This document shows positions 18,906 to 28,291 of a DNA stretch of 64,000 nucleotides, in pieces. Position 1 is the first letter of the stretch; each line of letters begins with the position of its first letter. A model generated the notes under the pieces. It was given only the letters and a program-made list of their open reading frames with translations, was not told the DNA's origin and ran no database searches. A program made the translations under genes and the position numbers. This stretch comes from Ktedonospora formicarum (lineage in GTDB: Bacteria; Chloroflexota; Ktedonobacteria; Ktedonobacterales; Ktedonobacteraceae), in contig NZ_BNJF01000001.1 in assembly GCF_016587355.1 (NCBI RefSeq), positions 1,116,001 to 1,180,000 on the forward strand. Direction: 5' to 3'.

Positions 18906-19631
18906 TTAGCCTGCTCCCTTCTCTATCTCGACAATTGCCTGGGCCAGGTCAACATCACCAGTATATATAGCCTTACCAATAATCGCACCTTCGACGCCAA
19001 GCTTGTCCAGGTCCCGCAGGTCCGCCAGGGAGCTCACCCCACCAGATGCAATCAGGGCGCTCTGTGAGGCCTGTTGCATCTCACGTAGCGCAGATAGGTT
19101 AGGGCCACGTAGTCCACCATCGCGCGCGATATCAGTATAGATGAAGCGTTGAACACCCAGGATCGCTAGCTCGGTCGCTAGCTCGGTCGCGCGTACCTGG
19201 GAGGTTTCGCGCCAGCCGGAGATAGCCACATATCCATCGCGCGCGTCTAGCCCGACAGCGATTCGCTCGCCCCAGCGAGCCAGCGCCGCCTCTAACAAGG
19301 CTCGATCCGTCAGCACAACCGTTCCAAGGATGACACGCTCCACTCCCAGGTCAAGTGTGCGCGCGATATGCTCCAGAGAACGCATGCCACCACCAACCTC
19401 AATTTGTAGTGTCGTTGTCTGTCGCATACGCCGCACCAATTCGGTAATAACCGGCTGTCCCTGCGCGGCCCCATCCAGATCTACAACATGTAACCAGCTC
19501 GCGCCTGCTTCCTGCCAACGCTCCGCCACCCGTACAGGGTCACGGTCATAGGTTGTCACCTGCGCATAATCGCCCTGGAACAGGCGCACGCAAGCGCCAT
19601 CTTTGATATCAATCGCGGGAAAGAGTATCAT
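18906..19631 (-). CDS. hisA: ProFAR isomerase
   Basis: A 241-aa TIM-barrel isomerase (phosphoribosylformimino-AICAR-P isomerase) starting [20 protein letters not shown], with the catalytic Asp in AIDIKDG, VEVGGG-like [27 protein letters not shown] with the second catalytic Asp, and [14 protein letters not shown]. The frame is open upstream to 19742, but ATG 19631 is the family start and overlaps the hisH stop as ATGA, a sign of translational coupling. Confidence 0.96.
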   Translation of the reverse strand: MILFPAIDIKDGACVRLFQGDYAQVTTYDRDPVRVAERWQEAGASWLHVVDLDGAAQGQPVITELVRRMRQTTTLQIEVGGGMRSLEHIARTLDLGVERVILGTVVLTDRALLEAALARWGERIAVGLDARDGYVAISGWRETSQVRATELATELAILGVQRFIYTDIARDGGLRGPNLSALREMQQASQSALIASGGVSSLADLRDLDKLGVEGAIIGKAIYTGDVDLAQAIVEIEKGAG

Positions 19632-20239
19632 GAGCGCTTCGTCCAATCTACAAAGTTCTGGAGCAAGCGCAAGCCAATGGCTCCGCTCTTCTCTGGATGA
19701 AACTGCGTGCCCCAGACCTGCTCGGTTACGATAACGGTACAATAGGGTGAGCCATAGTCGGTCACCGCCGCGACGCCTCCCTGGTCTTGTGGCTCTACAT
19801 AGTAGGAATGTGCGAAGTAGAAATACGAGTCAGATGGGATAGACGAGAAGATGGGTAGCCCTTCGCGCAATGGTCGCACCTGATTCCAGCCCATATGTGG
19901 AATTTTGGGGCCATGTGGAATACGGCGTACCTCACCTGGGAAGAGTCCCAGACCAGCCGTCTCGCCCTCATCGTGATGCTCTGCCAGCAATTGCATACCC
20001 AGACAGATGCCCAGGAAAGGCTTACCCGCCCGCGTCGCCTCGCGAATGGCGTCATCAAGCCCTTGCTGACGCATACGCGCCATAGCCGCGCCGCCCGATC
20101 CTACGCCGGGCAGAACCACCGCGCTCGCCCGCGCGACAGCCGCCGCATCATCCGTCACATGCACATTCCCACCAACATGCTCAAGCGCCTTAGCGATACT
20201 ATGGATATTACCCGCGCCATAGTCGATAATGGCAATCAT
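19628..20239 (-). CDS. hisH: Imidazole glycerol phosphate synthase, glutaminase subunit
   Basis: A 203-aa class I glutamine amidotransferase that supplies ammonia to HisF. Key elements are MIAIIDYGAGNIHSIAKALE, the nucleophile elbow PFLGICLGMQLL with catalytic Cys, and GTQFHPEKSG with the catalytic His and Glu. AGAAGAGG precedes the ATG at 20239. It overlaps hisA by 4 bases and follows the HAD-phosphotransferase gene after a 23-base gap. Confidence 0.97.
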   Translation of the reverse strand: MIAIIDYGAGNIHSIAKALEHVGGNVHVTDDAAAVARASAVVLPGVGSGGAAMARMRQQGLDDAIREATRAGKPFLGICLGMQLLAEHHDEGETAGLGLFPGEVRRIPHGPKIPHMGWNQVRPLREGLPIFSSIPSDSYFYFAHSYYVEPQDQGGVAAVTDYGSPYCTVIVTEQVWGTQFHPEKSGAIGLRLLQNFVDWTKRS

Positions 20240-20262
20240 GTTACACCTCTTCTAACGCTACT

Positions 20263-22602
20263 TCACTCTACTTCTACCGCCTGTAAGTTCGGTATGACAC
20301 TATTCTCTTCCTGCCCCAGGTAGACAGCATAGGTCAATCCCAGCCAGCCGATTAGTGACGGCATACGCTGACTATCAAAAAGATTGATGGTCAACAAGGG
20401 ACAGCAAAGCAGGGCCGAATGCATGATCTCACGCCAATCGTCTGGCAGGGCCCCAACGGAGCGTAACCACTCTAGAAGCGGCGTAAGTAGATACTCGCGC
20501 TTGGTACGCAGGATCGCCTCACGTACGGATGGCAGCGTGAAGTCATACACAACTTCGATACAGTGCTCGCTCTCATTTACACGCACGCTGAGATGGCAAT
20601 TGGGTTCAACCTCAAAGGAGAAATACATCCACGTCGCGAAGACATTATGGAATAGCGGCTTGATCACATCGAGAAGCGGCGAATGGCGACCAGCAAAGGC
20701 GGGGTCAAAATACAGGTACTCATGCCCTTCCTCCAGAAAGACATTCCCGAAGTGTGCATCACCATGCCCTACGACGGTCATGGACTCACGCTCTGGACGC
20801 AAGACCTCGGTAGCACGTGTGATCAGCTCACCTAATGTTCGGTGCTGTTCCACTCCATTGATCCGCCAGCGATAGGCGCAGATCTGCTCAAACGGAATCT
20901 GTCTCTCGGGAGATGTCGGGAGCGGCAAGCTCTTGTCCTTGTAGAAGCTTGTCAGGCGTCCCCCAGTCAGGCGATGCCAGAAGAGCTGATGAATAGGGGC
21001 GGCGGCATACTCCTCTGCACTCGCTGATGCCAAAGTGTCGCGATAAATGCGCAGCAGGCGCTCACATTCCAGGCGCTCAGCAGCCACCAACTGATCTATT
21101 GTAGTCTCCGCAGGCTGACCCATCTCCATCTGGCACATCAGATCAAACATCACTGGCCAGCGAATCACTGGATAAATGACCATCTGCTGCCCACTCTTGC
21201 GGAGCGAGCGTACAGGAAGCACAACATTATATCCGACCTCATGCAGCAGGGTGGCATTGTAGTATTCAGCCAGGACCCCTTGCTCTTCAACATGGGTCTT
21301 AAAGAAGTATTCTTCTTCGCCAATCTGATAGAAACCGTTAAATGAATTCAATGAGACAGCTTTAGGCGTCAGGCGTACACTCTCAACATGCAAATCCATG
21401 TGCAGGGCAAACCAGCGCTGAAGTAAGGTTTCTGCCTTCGCGCGCTCACTAAACTGAAGGCGCTGGATGGTTGCTAGATCGTCAAGTTCGAGGACCTGAG
21501 TGGGAACATAGGTCACATTGTCTACCAGAAAATCGGGGCCGCTCCGCTCCAACAAGATCCGCGCCTCCTCCGTGCGCGCGCCCGTACGTACCGCGATACA
21601 GAGGGCCTCACCCGCGCGTGCGCCACGCACATCACTGGTGGTATCACCTACCACGATAAAGCTACCACGCGGTGGTAGAGGTTCTCCAGGCCGATACTCA
21701 GGAAAGGCGGCACGCAAGAATGGAAAGGGATGTGGCTTCGCCAGCGTCATTTTCTTGCCCTGCTCGCGCAATAGGTGCTCCGTCTGCGCGACCTCGGTAT
21801 GCGTGACAATATGTTCCTCGGCGAAGAGTTCCAACAATCCATAGTCTTGGAGTGGTGTTAGAGCCTCAAAGCGGCCCCGCCCGGTACAGATGCCCAGTGT
21901 ATAACCCTGGGCCTTCAAATTCTCAAGAGAAGCGCGTAAGTCTGCCACAGGCAGTAAAGGCTGCTCGAAATGCACGCACCCCAATTTCCCAGGCTCGGCA
22001 GGCGGATATCCATACTCCTGGACAAATAACACATCACCCAGATACCATTCTTGAAAGAGATCGCGACAGAGCTTCCAGGAGGGGCTATAGTGTTCCAGAG
22101 TATCCTCGACCCGCTCCCCAAGCACATCGCTTGCAAGCACCTCAAAGCGCGCGAGCAGGTCAAAGCCTCCATAGCCATCGAGCAGGGGATCGGTAAGTGG
22201 GCGCAGACGCTCAGGGCTCACCACCGGTTTTACCTGCGCCACGCGAGCGCGGAAGGCCGCAATCCAGGTTGGATCTTCGGGGCGCAAGGGGAAGAGGCCA
22301 TCTCGATTAGGAAGTTGCGCCAGCACATCAATTAAATAGAGACAGAAGCCAGCGTAACAGGTATCCCAGTTGGAATTGACCGCGCGCGCCTTCAAGCCCT
22401 GGATCAACGGTTCGGGGAAGACAGACTCACTCAGAGCACGACACTCTTCCACGGAACGCGGCAGCACATATTCCTTCCGACCATCAACATTCCAGTAGCG
22501 TGGGCTATAGAGCAATTCGTGCAGCACCAGACCGGCCGTTGTCCAATACATTTCCTCGCTTGTAATCACACCATCGAGGTCAAAGATAATAAGCTTCTTC
22601 AA
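20263..22602 (-). CDS. HAD hydrolase fused to an APH-type phosphotransferase, inside the his operon
   Basis: A 779-aa two-domain protein. Residues 1 to about 370 are a HAD-like hydrolase: IIFDLDGVITSEEM (nucleophile Asp and second Asp), GICTGRGRFEAL (motif II), KPHPFPFLRAAFP (motif III Lys) and FIVVGDTTSDVRGA (motif IV). About 400-779 resemble aminoglycoside-phosphotransferase/choline-kinase-like folds, with VVGHGDAHFGNVF (catalytic HGD and Asn) and LYFDPAFAG (metal-binding Asp). The start is TTG 22602, overlapping the hisG stop as TTGA. Its place between hisG and hisH suggests a histidine-linked job, for example histidinol phosphatase by the HAD part, but I do not recognise this fusion. Confidence 0.8.
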   Translation of the reverse strand: MKKLIIFDLDGVITSEEMYWTTAGLVLHELLYSPRYWNVDGRKEYVLPRSVEECRALSESVFPEPLIQGLKARAVNSNWDTCYAGFCLYLIDVLAQLPNRDGLFPLRPEDPTWIAAFRARVAQVKPVVSPERLRPLTDPLLDGYGGFDLLARFEVLASDVLGERVEDTLEHYSPSWKLCRDLFQEWYLGDVLFVQEYGYPPAEPGKLGCVHFEQPLLPVADLRASLENLKAQGYTLGICTGRGRFEALTPLQDYGLLELFAEEHIVTHTEVAQTEHLLREQGKKMTLAKPHPFPFLRAAFPEYRPGEPLPPRGSFIVVGDTTSDVRGARAGEALCIAVRTGARTEEARILLERSGPDFLVDNVTYVPTQVLELDDLATIQRLQFSERAKAETLLQRWFALHMDLHVESVRLTPKAVSLNSFNGFYQIGEEEYFFKTHVEEQGVLAEYYNATLLHEVGYNVVLPVRSLRKSGQQMVIYPVIRWPVMFDLMCQMEMGQPAETTIDQLVAAERLECERLLRIYRDTLASASAEEYAAAPIHQLFWHRLTGGRLTSFYKDKSLPLPTSPERQIPFEQICAYRWRINGVEQHRTLGELITRATEVLRPERESMTVVGHGDAHFGNVFLEEGHEYLYFDPAFAGRHSPLLDVIKPLFHNVFATWMYFSFEVEPNCHLSVRVNESEHCIEVVYDFTLPSVREAILRTKREYLLTPLLEWLRSVGALPDDWREIMHSALLCCPLLTINLFDSQRMPSLIGWLGLTYAVYLGQEENSVIPNLQAVEVE

Positions 22603-23677
22603 GATAACCGCTTCAACCTTTCTCTGAGCGCACGCACATTCACCGATTCCTGTGAGAAACGATAGGTCAAAGGCGTCACGTTAATATGCATAGCTCCCGC
22701 CTGACGAAGCACCGCTATGGTTTCAAGTAATTGGGGCGCGGCCTCACCAACGCTCGACACGCCCGAAAGCGTGTACAGATCGGGTGCAACCTCGCTATCA
22801 AGAACCGAGTTCGCCATACGAAACTCAACACCCGCACCAGTCGCCTTCAAGCGCTGATTCAGACGAGTGCAGGCATCACGTACCGCGTCAAAACTCTCCC
22901 CGCGCATATAAGCGGTCAACAGCGAACGATTGCGAGCCTGATTCCGCGCATCGATCAGCTCAAGTACAGTCTCAGTCAATTTGAGGGCGAGAGGATGCTG
23001 CTTCAGCAGGCGCGCGTTCCCCATCATACAGGCTTGCGAGCGTAGGATAACACCGTCGTCCAGCAGTTTCAGGTGATTCTCGCGTAAGGTTGTCCCGGTC
23101 TCGGTCAGATCGGCTATCAGGTCGGCAGTATCGGTCAGTGGAGCAGCCTCTAGCGCTCCATGAGGTGAGAAGATTTTGCAATGAGTAATATTGTGTCGGC
23201 GCAGAAATTGAGTCGTGAGGATAGGATACTTGGTCGCGATACGCAGGCCGCGCCCACGATGGGTACGATAATAGCCTGACAGATGCCACAGGTCGGCGCA
23301 ACCACTCACATCAATCCAGGTTTCGGGCACAGCAAGTACCAGGCGACAGGCCCCATACCCCAGGTCTCGCATCAAGACAAGCAGGTCCTCATCCAGATGG
23401 TCCTCCTCTTCCATGTCATCGCCATAGCCTCGATGCTCCGCCAGGATATCATAACCCGAGATACCCAGTGTCGCGTCTCCGCTCTGCACCAGGGCCGGAA
23501 TATCGGCGGCTCGCTGAAAAACCACTTCCAGATCTGGCATACTTTTGATACGGGCCAGGTATTGCCGTGGATTGCTCCGGCTCACCTTCAGGCCACACTC
23601 TGCCAGAAACGACATTGTAGCCGCCTCCAGAGCCCCTTACCCGGCAAGGCCAAACGTATTCGTTCCTGGTCACTCAT
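22599..23677 (-). CDS. hisG: ATP phosphoribosyltransferase (frameshifted near the N-terminus)
   Basis: First enzyme of histidine synthesis. The uninterrupted frame from 23615 lacks the expected N-terminus. ATG 23677, which overlaps the preceding gene's stop as ATGA, reads MSDQERIRLALPGKG, the family's phosphate-binding start, then loses frame at the C run 23633-23636. One added base joins it to ALEAATMSFLAECGLKV, giving 359 aa. The PRPP site appears as DLTETGTTLRENHL. The length and the C-terminal segment (HINVTPLTYRF) suit the long form with an allosteric domain, which normally does not need HisZ. The break is probably a sequencing artefact (see findings); if real, initiation at 23615 would lose the active-site loop. 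Confidence 0.85.
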
Positions 23678-25203
23678 ACCAACTGCTCCTTCTGCTCTTC
23701 ACCAAAACCCGATACCAGCGAGCTTGCCAATTCATCGCAATGTACATGCCGCTCAATACCCGTTTCCAGATCGCGGACCGTCACCATATTGCGCGCCGCC
23801 TCATCCTCTCCCACAATCAAGGCAAGAGGGATCTGCTTCTTAGCAGCTTGCTTCAATCCTGCTCCAATACTATGCCCGTTAATATCAACCTCGACGCGAT
23901 GATTTGCTTCTCGCGCCACACGCGCCACACGCAGAGCATAAGGTAACTCATTCGCGCTTACAGGTATTACAATCGCTTGTGTGGCCTGAACTGTTGGCAG
24001 GTTAACTGATGGGATGTGTGCCAGCAGGCGCTCAACTCCAAAGGCGAAACCACAGGCTGAAATATCACGAGGGCTACCAACCGCGCGCATCAGGCGATCA
24101 TAGCGACCTCCACCACAGAGTTGAGCGTCCGAGCCATCAACCCCTTGCGCATGGATCTCAAACACCAGTCCAGTATAGTAGCTCACTCCACGCCCAAGCG
24201 CCAGATTCAACTGAATCTGCTCGCTCGATACCCCACATTGTTCCACAATCGCTACAAGTTGGCGTAGTTCATCAAGCGGTTCCACATCCAGCCCATAGCG
24301 TTCTAACAGTTCTGCGACGGCCTCAAAGACTGAAGGTGGGGGACCGGAAACGGAGTGCAATTCGCGCAAGAACTCAAGCGCGTTCAAGATCTGTCTCCGC
24401 TGCTCATTACGCCCCAATTTCCATAAGAACCGCTCTACCACCTCACGTCGTACGCTATCATCGCCAAAAGAGATGCTAATACCACTCAATAGTGACGAGA
24501 TATGGCGCGCGTCTACTCCGGTGATAGCCGTCGTAGGCGAAACCTCCGAAGCGACCTTGCTCAACGCTTGATCGGCGGGATACAGCGTCTCCAGGCGCTC
24601 CCGAGCCAATTTCTCGCCATCCTCGGACCGACTGATTTGCTCCATCAAACCCAGCAGTAGACGCGCCGCATGGTCATCCAGGTGCAAGCGATTGATAAAG
24701 CCGCTCGCCACGCCGACATGCCCCAATTCCAGGCGATATCCGCTAATCCCCAGACCATGGAGCACTTCACACGCCAGTTGTAGCATCTCAGCATCCGCCG
24801 CTACAGGCTGCCCACCAAAGATCTCAATGCCAAGTTGGGTATGCTGGCGGTAACGAGTGCGCCCGGGTGCCTCATAACGGAAGATCGGTCCAGAGTACTG
24901 AAAACGCTGGGGTAACGCTTGCTGCTGATAATGGTCGAGGTAGAGGCGGCAAATTGAAGCAGTATACTCTGGACGCAAACAGAGATCACGTTGATGAATA
25001 CGAAATGCATAGAGATTCTGCCACAGCTCCTGCCCAAAACTGGCATGAAAGAGATCGCTATGCTCCAGCACTGGCGAATCAACATGAGCATAACCTGCAT
25101 GCCCCAACATCTGCCCCACATTCTCAATCACCCATTGCTGATGCTGATAGACATCTGGTAGCAGATCGTACATCCCACGCAATCGCTCAACGCGCTTCTT
25201 CAT
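23674..25203 (-). CDS. Histidyl-tRNA synthetase-like protein (HisS or HisZ) heading the his operon
   Basis: A 509-aa class II synthetase-fold protein. RLRGMYDLLPD, motif 2 FQYSGPIFRYEAPGRTRYRQ, GRGVSYYTGLVFEI and CGGGRYDRLM (histidine A-like) match HisRS. Residues about 405-500 resemble the C-terminal anticodon-binding domain, which HisZ usually lacks. The ATG at 25203 has AGAGGA upstream; the frame extends to 25287 but those codons lie partly in a palindromic element. It is coupled to hisG by ATGA. Either it is the cell's HisRS in an unusual place or a HisZ-like regulator; the long hisG and intact C-terminal domain favour HisS. Confidence 0.8.
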   Translation of the reverse strand: MKKRVERLRGMYDLLPDVYQHQQWVIENVGQMLGHAGYAHVDSPVLEHSDLFHASFGQELWQNLYAFRIHQRDLCLRPEYTASICRLYLDHYQQQALPQRFQYSGPIFRYEAPGRTRYRQHTQLGIEIFGGQPVAADAEMLQLACEVLHGLGISGYRLELGHVGVASGFINRLHLDDHAARLLLGLMEQISRSEDGEKLARERLETLYPADQALSKVASEVSPTTAITGVDARHISSLLSGISISFGDDSVRREVVERFLWKLGRNEQRRQILNALEFLRELHSVSGPPPSVFEAVAELLERYGLDVEPLDELRQLVAIVEQCGVSSEQIQLNLALGRGVSYYTGLVFEIHAQGVDGSDAQLCGGGRYDRLMRAVGSPRDISACGFAFGVERLLAHIPSVNLPTVQATQAIVIPVSANELPYALRVARVAREANHRVEVDINGHSIGAGLKQAAKKQIPLALIVGEDEAARNMVTVRDLETGIERHVHCDELASSLVSGFGEEQKEQLV

Positions 25204-25252
25204 GAAAACCGAATCCTCTCCACTGATAATGCCGAAAAATATATACTCCTTA

Positions 25253-25320
25253 CAAGAACCCCTGAGCGCGCTAGCGCTAGCCGCCACTCAGGCGGCGTTG
25301 GGGTTCGCATGAGACGTTCT
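25253..25320 (-). repeat. Dispersed palindromic element, copy A (diverged), upstream of the HisRS-like gene
   Basis: Reading towards the gene: an arm ending gcgaacccc, an inner GC-rich hairpin (gccgcctgagtggcggc-like), gcgctcagg, and an arm ggggttcttgtaaggagta. It shares the layout and the terminal aaggagta with the copies at 48-52 kb but with altered arms. The rest of the spacer to the argB stop (25321-25494) holds a gtccccgt / acggggac inverted repeat. Confidence 0.55.
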
Positions 25321-25494
25321 CCTTAGCACGGCACATAAACATATGTCCCCGTAAGCGGAACCCGAAACGAACTCGCTTCCCGGTTGTCAACGCTGACGGG
25401 GACAAAACAGTATTTATCTGCCTCTAGTATAAAACAAATTCGTCACCGAAGGTGGTCAGGGTTACTTCTGATCGCCTTCGAGAGACAATAATTA

Positions 25495-26364
25495 CTAGCG
25501 AATAATCATGGTACCTGCACCTTGATCTGTGCAGAGTTCACGTAAGAGCACATGCGGTTCACGACCATCTACGATATGCACTCTTGGTACAGCCGCTAGC
25601 GCATCCAGGCAGGCCGAAACCTTGGGGATCATTCCCCCGCTGATAACCCCCTCATCAATCAAGCGACGCGCCTCCGCATCGCTCAATTCAGAGATACGCG
25701 TGCCATCCGCGCGACAAATGCCAATCACATTGCTCAAGAAGATCAGCTTCTCCGCGTTCAGCGCACCCGCCAGGTGTGCCGCGACCAGGTCAGCATTAAT
25801 ATTGAGGCAAGTGCCATCTGGCCCTTGCCCCAGCGGCGCGATCACCGGAATAAAACCCTGCTCAAGCAAGCCCTGTATCGAAGCTGGATCAACAGACTCA
25901 ACCTCGCCCACGTAGCCCAGGCGTTCATCAGCGATGTGCGCCTGTACCATATCGCCATCAGTACCACATAAACCGATAGCCTTCCCACCCATTTGTGAGA
26001 GCATCAAGACCAGGCGCTGATTGACCTGCCCCCGCAACACCATACGTACCACCTCCAGCGTCTCTGCGTCAGTGACACGTAATCCATCAAGAAAGCGAGT
26101 CGGGATATTAAGCTTTGTTAGCCATTCATTAATATATGGGCCACCACCATGCACCAGCACTGGCAACGCCCCCAATTGATGCAACCAGATGATATCCTGC
26201 AAGACCTCTTGCTGGTGCTCCAACATACTGCCACCGAGCTTAAAAACCAGAATTTTGCCTTTAAGGTAGTTTATATAAGACAGTGCTTCACTCAATACAC
26301 GTGCTATAAGATGTTGATCACTAATAATGTCACCTTCAGGTGTCCGATCAAACATAATTGTCAT
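25495..26364 (-). CDS. argB: Acetylglutamate kinase
   Basis: A 289-aa amino-acid kinase that phosphorylates N-acetylglutamate, the second step of arginine synthesis. Signatures are KILVFKLGGSMLEHQ (ATP site Lys and Gly loop), VLVHGGGPYINEWL (substrate Gly loop), FLDGLRVTDAETLEVV, and NINADLVAAHLAGALNAEKLIFLSNV. ATG 26364 follows GAGGAGGAA by 13 bases, somewhat far, so the next in-frame ATG could also be used. It lies 86 bases downstream of argC on the same strand and is probably controlled by the same T-box leader. Confidence 0.96.
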   Translation of the reverse strand: MTIMFDRTPEGDIISDQHLIARVLSEALSYINYLKGKILVFKLGGSMLEHQQEVLQDIIWLHQLGALPVLVHGGGPYINEWLTKLNIPTRFLDGLRVTDAETLEVVRMVLRGQVNQRLVLMLSQMGGKAIGLCGTDGDMVQAHIADERLGYVGEVESVDPASIQGLLEQGFIPVIAPLGQGPDGTCLNINADLVAAHLAGALNAEKLIFLSNVIGICRADGTRISELSDAEARRLIDEGVISGGMIPKVSACLDALAAVPRVHIVDGREPHVLLRELCTDQGAGTMIIR

Positions 26365-26450
26365 TTTTAAAACGTTCCTCCTCGCTCTACGTCATACCTG
26401 GGTGACGCAAGAGAAGTACAACAGCATCCTCAAAACTGGGCTAAAAGACA

Positions 26451-27521
26451 TTAAGGGTTGACGCCCAGAACGGGCAGGCCCGCCGTTTCAGGCAGACCAC
26501 ACATAAGATTCGCGTTCTGAATTGCCTGACCCGATGCGCCTTTCATCAGGTTATCAATACAGGAAATCACGATCAAACGTCCCGTCCGCGTATCAACCGT
26601 GGGGTAAATAAAGCAATGGTTGCTACCCGACGCCCACTTGGTATGTGGTGGTTGCTCAACGATATGTACAAAAGGAGAGCCTGCGTAGTATGCGCGATAG
26701 AGTTCTTGTATGCTGGAAGAGTTTAGCCGCTCTAGTGCCTCGGGCGTCAATGTCGCATAACAGGTCGCCAGCAATCCCCGTGTCATTGGGATGAGGTGGG
26801 GAAGAAATGTCACACGTATCGCGGACTGCGGATGCCCATTGTCAGCGGCTACGGCCTGAAGTTCCTGAATGATTTCTGGCAGATGGCGATGCCCATTCAA
26901 GCTATAGGCGCTTACATCCTCGTTCACCTCAGAATACAGGTTCCCTAGTTTCAGGCTTCTCCCGGCGCCACTAATACCCGACTTGCTGTCAATAATCACA
27001 TCTGGCTCAACGATGCCTCGAGCAAAGGCCGGTAACAATCCAAGAATCGCCGTCGTCGAATGACAGCCAGGATTCGCCACCAGACGCGCGCCCGCGATCT
27101 GATTAGGATAGCACTCACTCAATCCAAACACAGCACTCTCAAGCAATGCGGGAACAGGATGCGTGTGTTGATACCACTGTTCATACTCGGCGACATCACG
27201 CAAACGAAAATCAGCGGAGAGATCAACAACCTTTGTTCCCCGTTCAAGCAATTGTGCCACAGCCTCAGCCGCCGCCGCATGCGGCAGACACACAAAGGCC
27301 AGATCGCTTGGAGCAGGCTCTTCAGCAATCACCATCATAGGGTCAATAGCCGTGGTAAAGGAAGGAAGTGCATATAATTGCGGGAATACTTCACCCAATG
27401 TCTGACCAGCCAGGCTGCGGGCGGTCACAGAGGTCACGCGCAAGTGTGGATGCTGCGCAAGCAGGCGCAAAAGTTCCAAGCCGGTATAACTGGTTACGTT
27501 AATAATAGCAACAGAGATCAT
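26451..27521 (-). CDS. argC: N-acetyl-gamma-glutamyl-phosphate reductase
   Basis: A 356-aa NADPH-dependent dehydrogenase reducing N-acetylglutamyl phosphate to the semialdehyde. The Rossmann start is ISVAIINVTSYTGLELLRLL; the catalytic Cys is in VANPGCHSTTAILGLLPA; GVSGAGR-like SGISGAGRSLK and HRHLPEIIQEL follow. It is the first gene of an argC-argB unit whose transcript starts with a long T-box leader. The ATG at 27521 has a G-rich ribosome binding site (ttggggg). Confidence 0.96.
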   Translation of the reverse strand: MISVAIINVTSYTGLELLRLLAQHPHLRVTSVTARSLAGQTLGEVFPQLYALPSFTTAIDPMMVIAEEPAPSDLAFVCLPHAAAAEAVAQLLERGTKVVDLSADFRLRDVAEYEQWYQHTHPVPALLESAVFGLSECYPNQIAGARLVANPGCHSTTAILGLLPAFARGIVEPDVIIDSKSGISGAGRSLKLGNLYSEVNEDVSAYSLNGHRHLPEIIQELQAVAADNGHPQSAIRVTFLPHLIPMTRGLLATCYATLTPEALERLNSSSIQELYRAYYAGSPFVHIVEQPPHTKWASGSNHCFIYPTVDTRTGRLIVISCIDNLMKGASGQAIQNANLMCGLPETAGLPVLGVNP

Positions 27522-27544
27522 AAACAGGCCCCCAAGAGAAAAGA

Positions 27545-27960
27545 TGTATCATTAGCCAATAAAAAAACTCTCATCCCATGTCTTTACAGGGACGAGAGCT
27601 ACAGCTTGGCTCCCGCGGTGCCACCCAGCTTGCCTTTCCCCTTACGAAGCTACGCCTTTAAAACATGCTTTACTACCACATTGTATGTAGGGAAAGAAGA
27701 AAGACCACTTATTATGACCCATTCGCTGCGTGCGAGTCACACACCCGGCCTACTTATCTACGCTCGCATCAACCTTTCAGGCAGATTTCGAACGAACATT
27801 TTCTTCGGCCAACCGCTCGCGGGCGCGTTCCGAGAGCTCCTCCATTCCGACCTTACACCATTCCGTCGGATCGCTGTTTGGGTCAGCCACTCGTACTTCT
27901 CCCGGTCTTCGCGGGCAAAAATGAACCGGACTACGAATATCTTCGTTTTATATTCTATCA
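27545..27960 (-). promoter_or_regulatory. T-box leader upstream of argC-argB
   Basis: On the minus strand the conserved T-box sequence gggtggcaccgcggg lies at about 27614-27628. It is followed by a terminator stem (ctctcgtccc with gggatgagag) and TTTTTTT near 27563-27600. The T-box element can pair with the 5' part of this stem, the classical antitermination layout. A long structured stretch upstream (to about 27960) is the presumed Stem I region. I could not resolve the specifier codon with confidence; an Arg codon would be expected from the genes controlled. Confidence 0.88.
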
Positions 27961-27966
27961 CGATCA

Positions 27967-27995
27967 AGGATAACAGCCAGGGTCATTGCTGTCAA
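27967..27995 (-). promoter_or_regulatory. Sigma-70-type promoter for the T-box transcript
   Basis: Minus-strand TTGACA (27995-27990), a 17-base spacer, then TATCCT (27972-27967), placed just upstream of the T-box leader. The remaining stretch to 28291 shows no gene. Confidence 0.6.
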
Positions 27996-28291
27996 CAGAA
28001 GTGCCGGACTTTTAGGATCTTTAGCTGGATATGTCCTGTAAGAATAGTACAAATAACCATATGGCATGTGCCGATGATGTCCAAAAAGCTCAGTACTTGC
28101 TCTCATAATCATCATAGCATACAATAGGAAAGGGCATATACCACTTTAGCAACATCAATTTATAGAAGCCATCATTACAGAGTGTATAGTTCATCACATC
28201 CACCTTCTTACTTCTATTTGAGCAAGCATATCGTTACGCCACCTCACATACGCTCAATTATATATACACTTAGGGGGTACCACGGGAACCT

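Noticed and set aside
27378..28127. A 249-codon plus-strand open frame over the argC leader
   Set aside because: It lies antisense to the T-box leader and the start of argC, has no domain, and its composition follows the conserved RNA structure.
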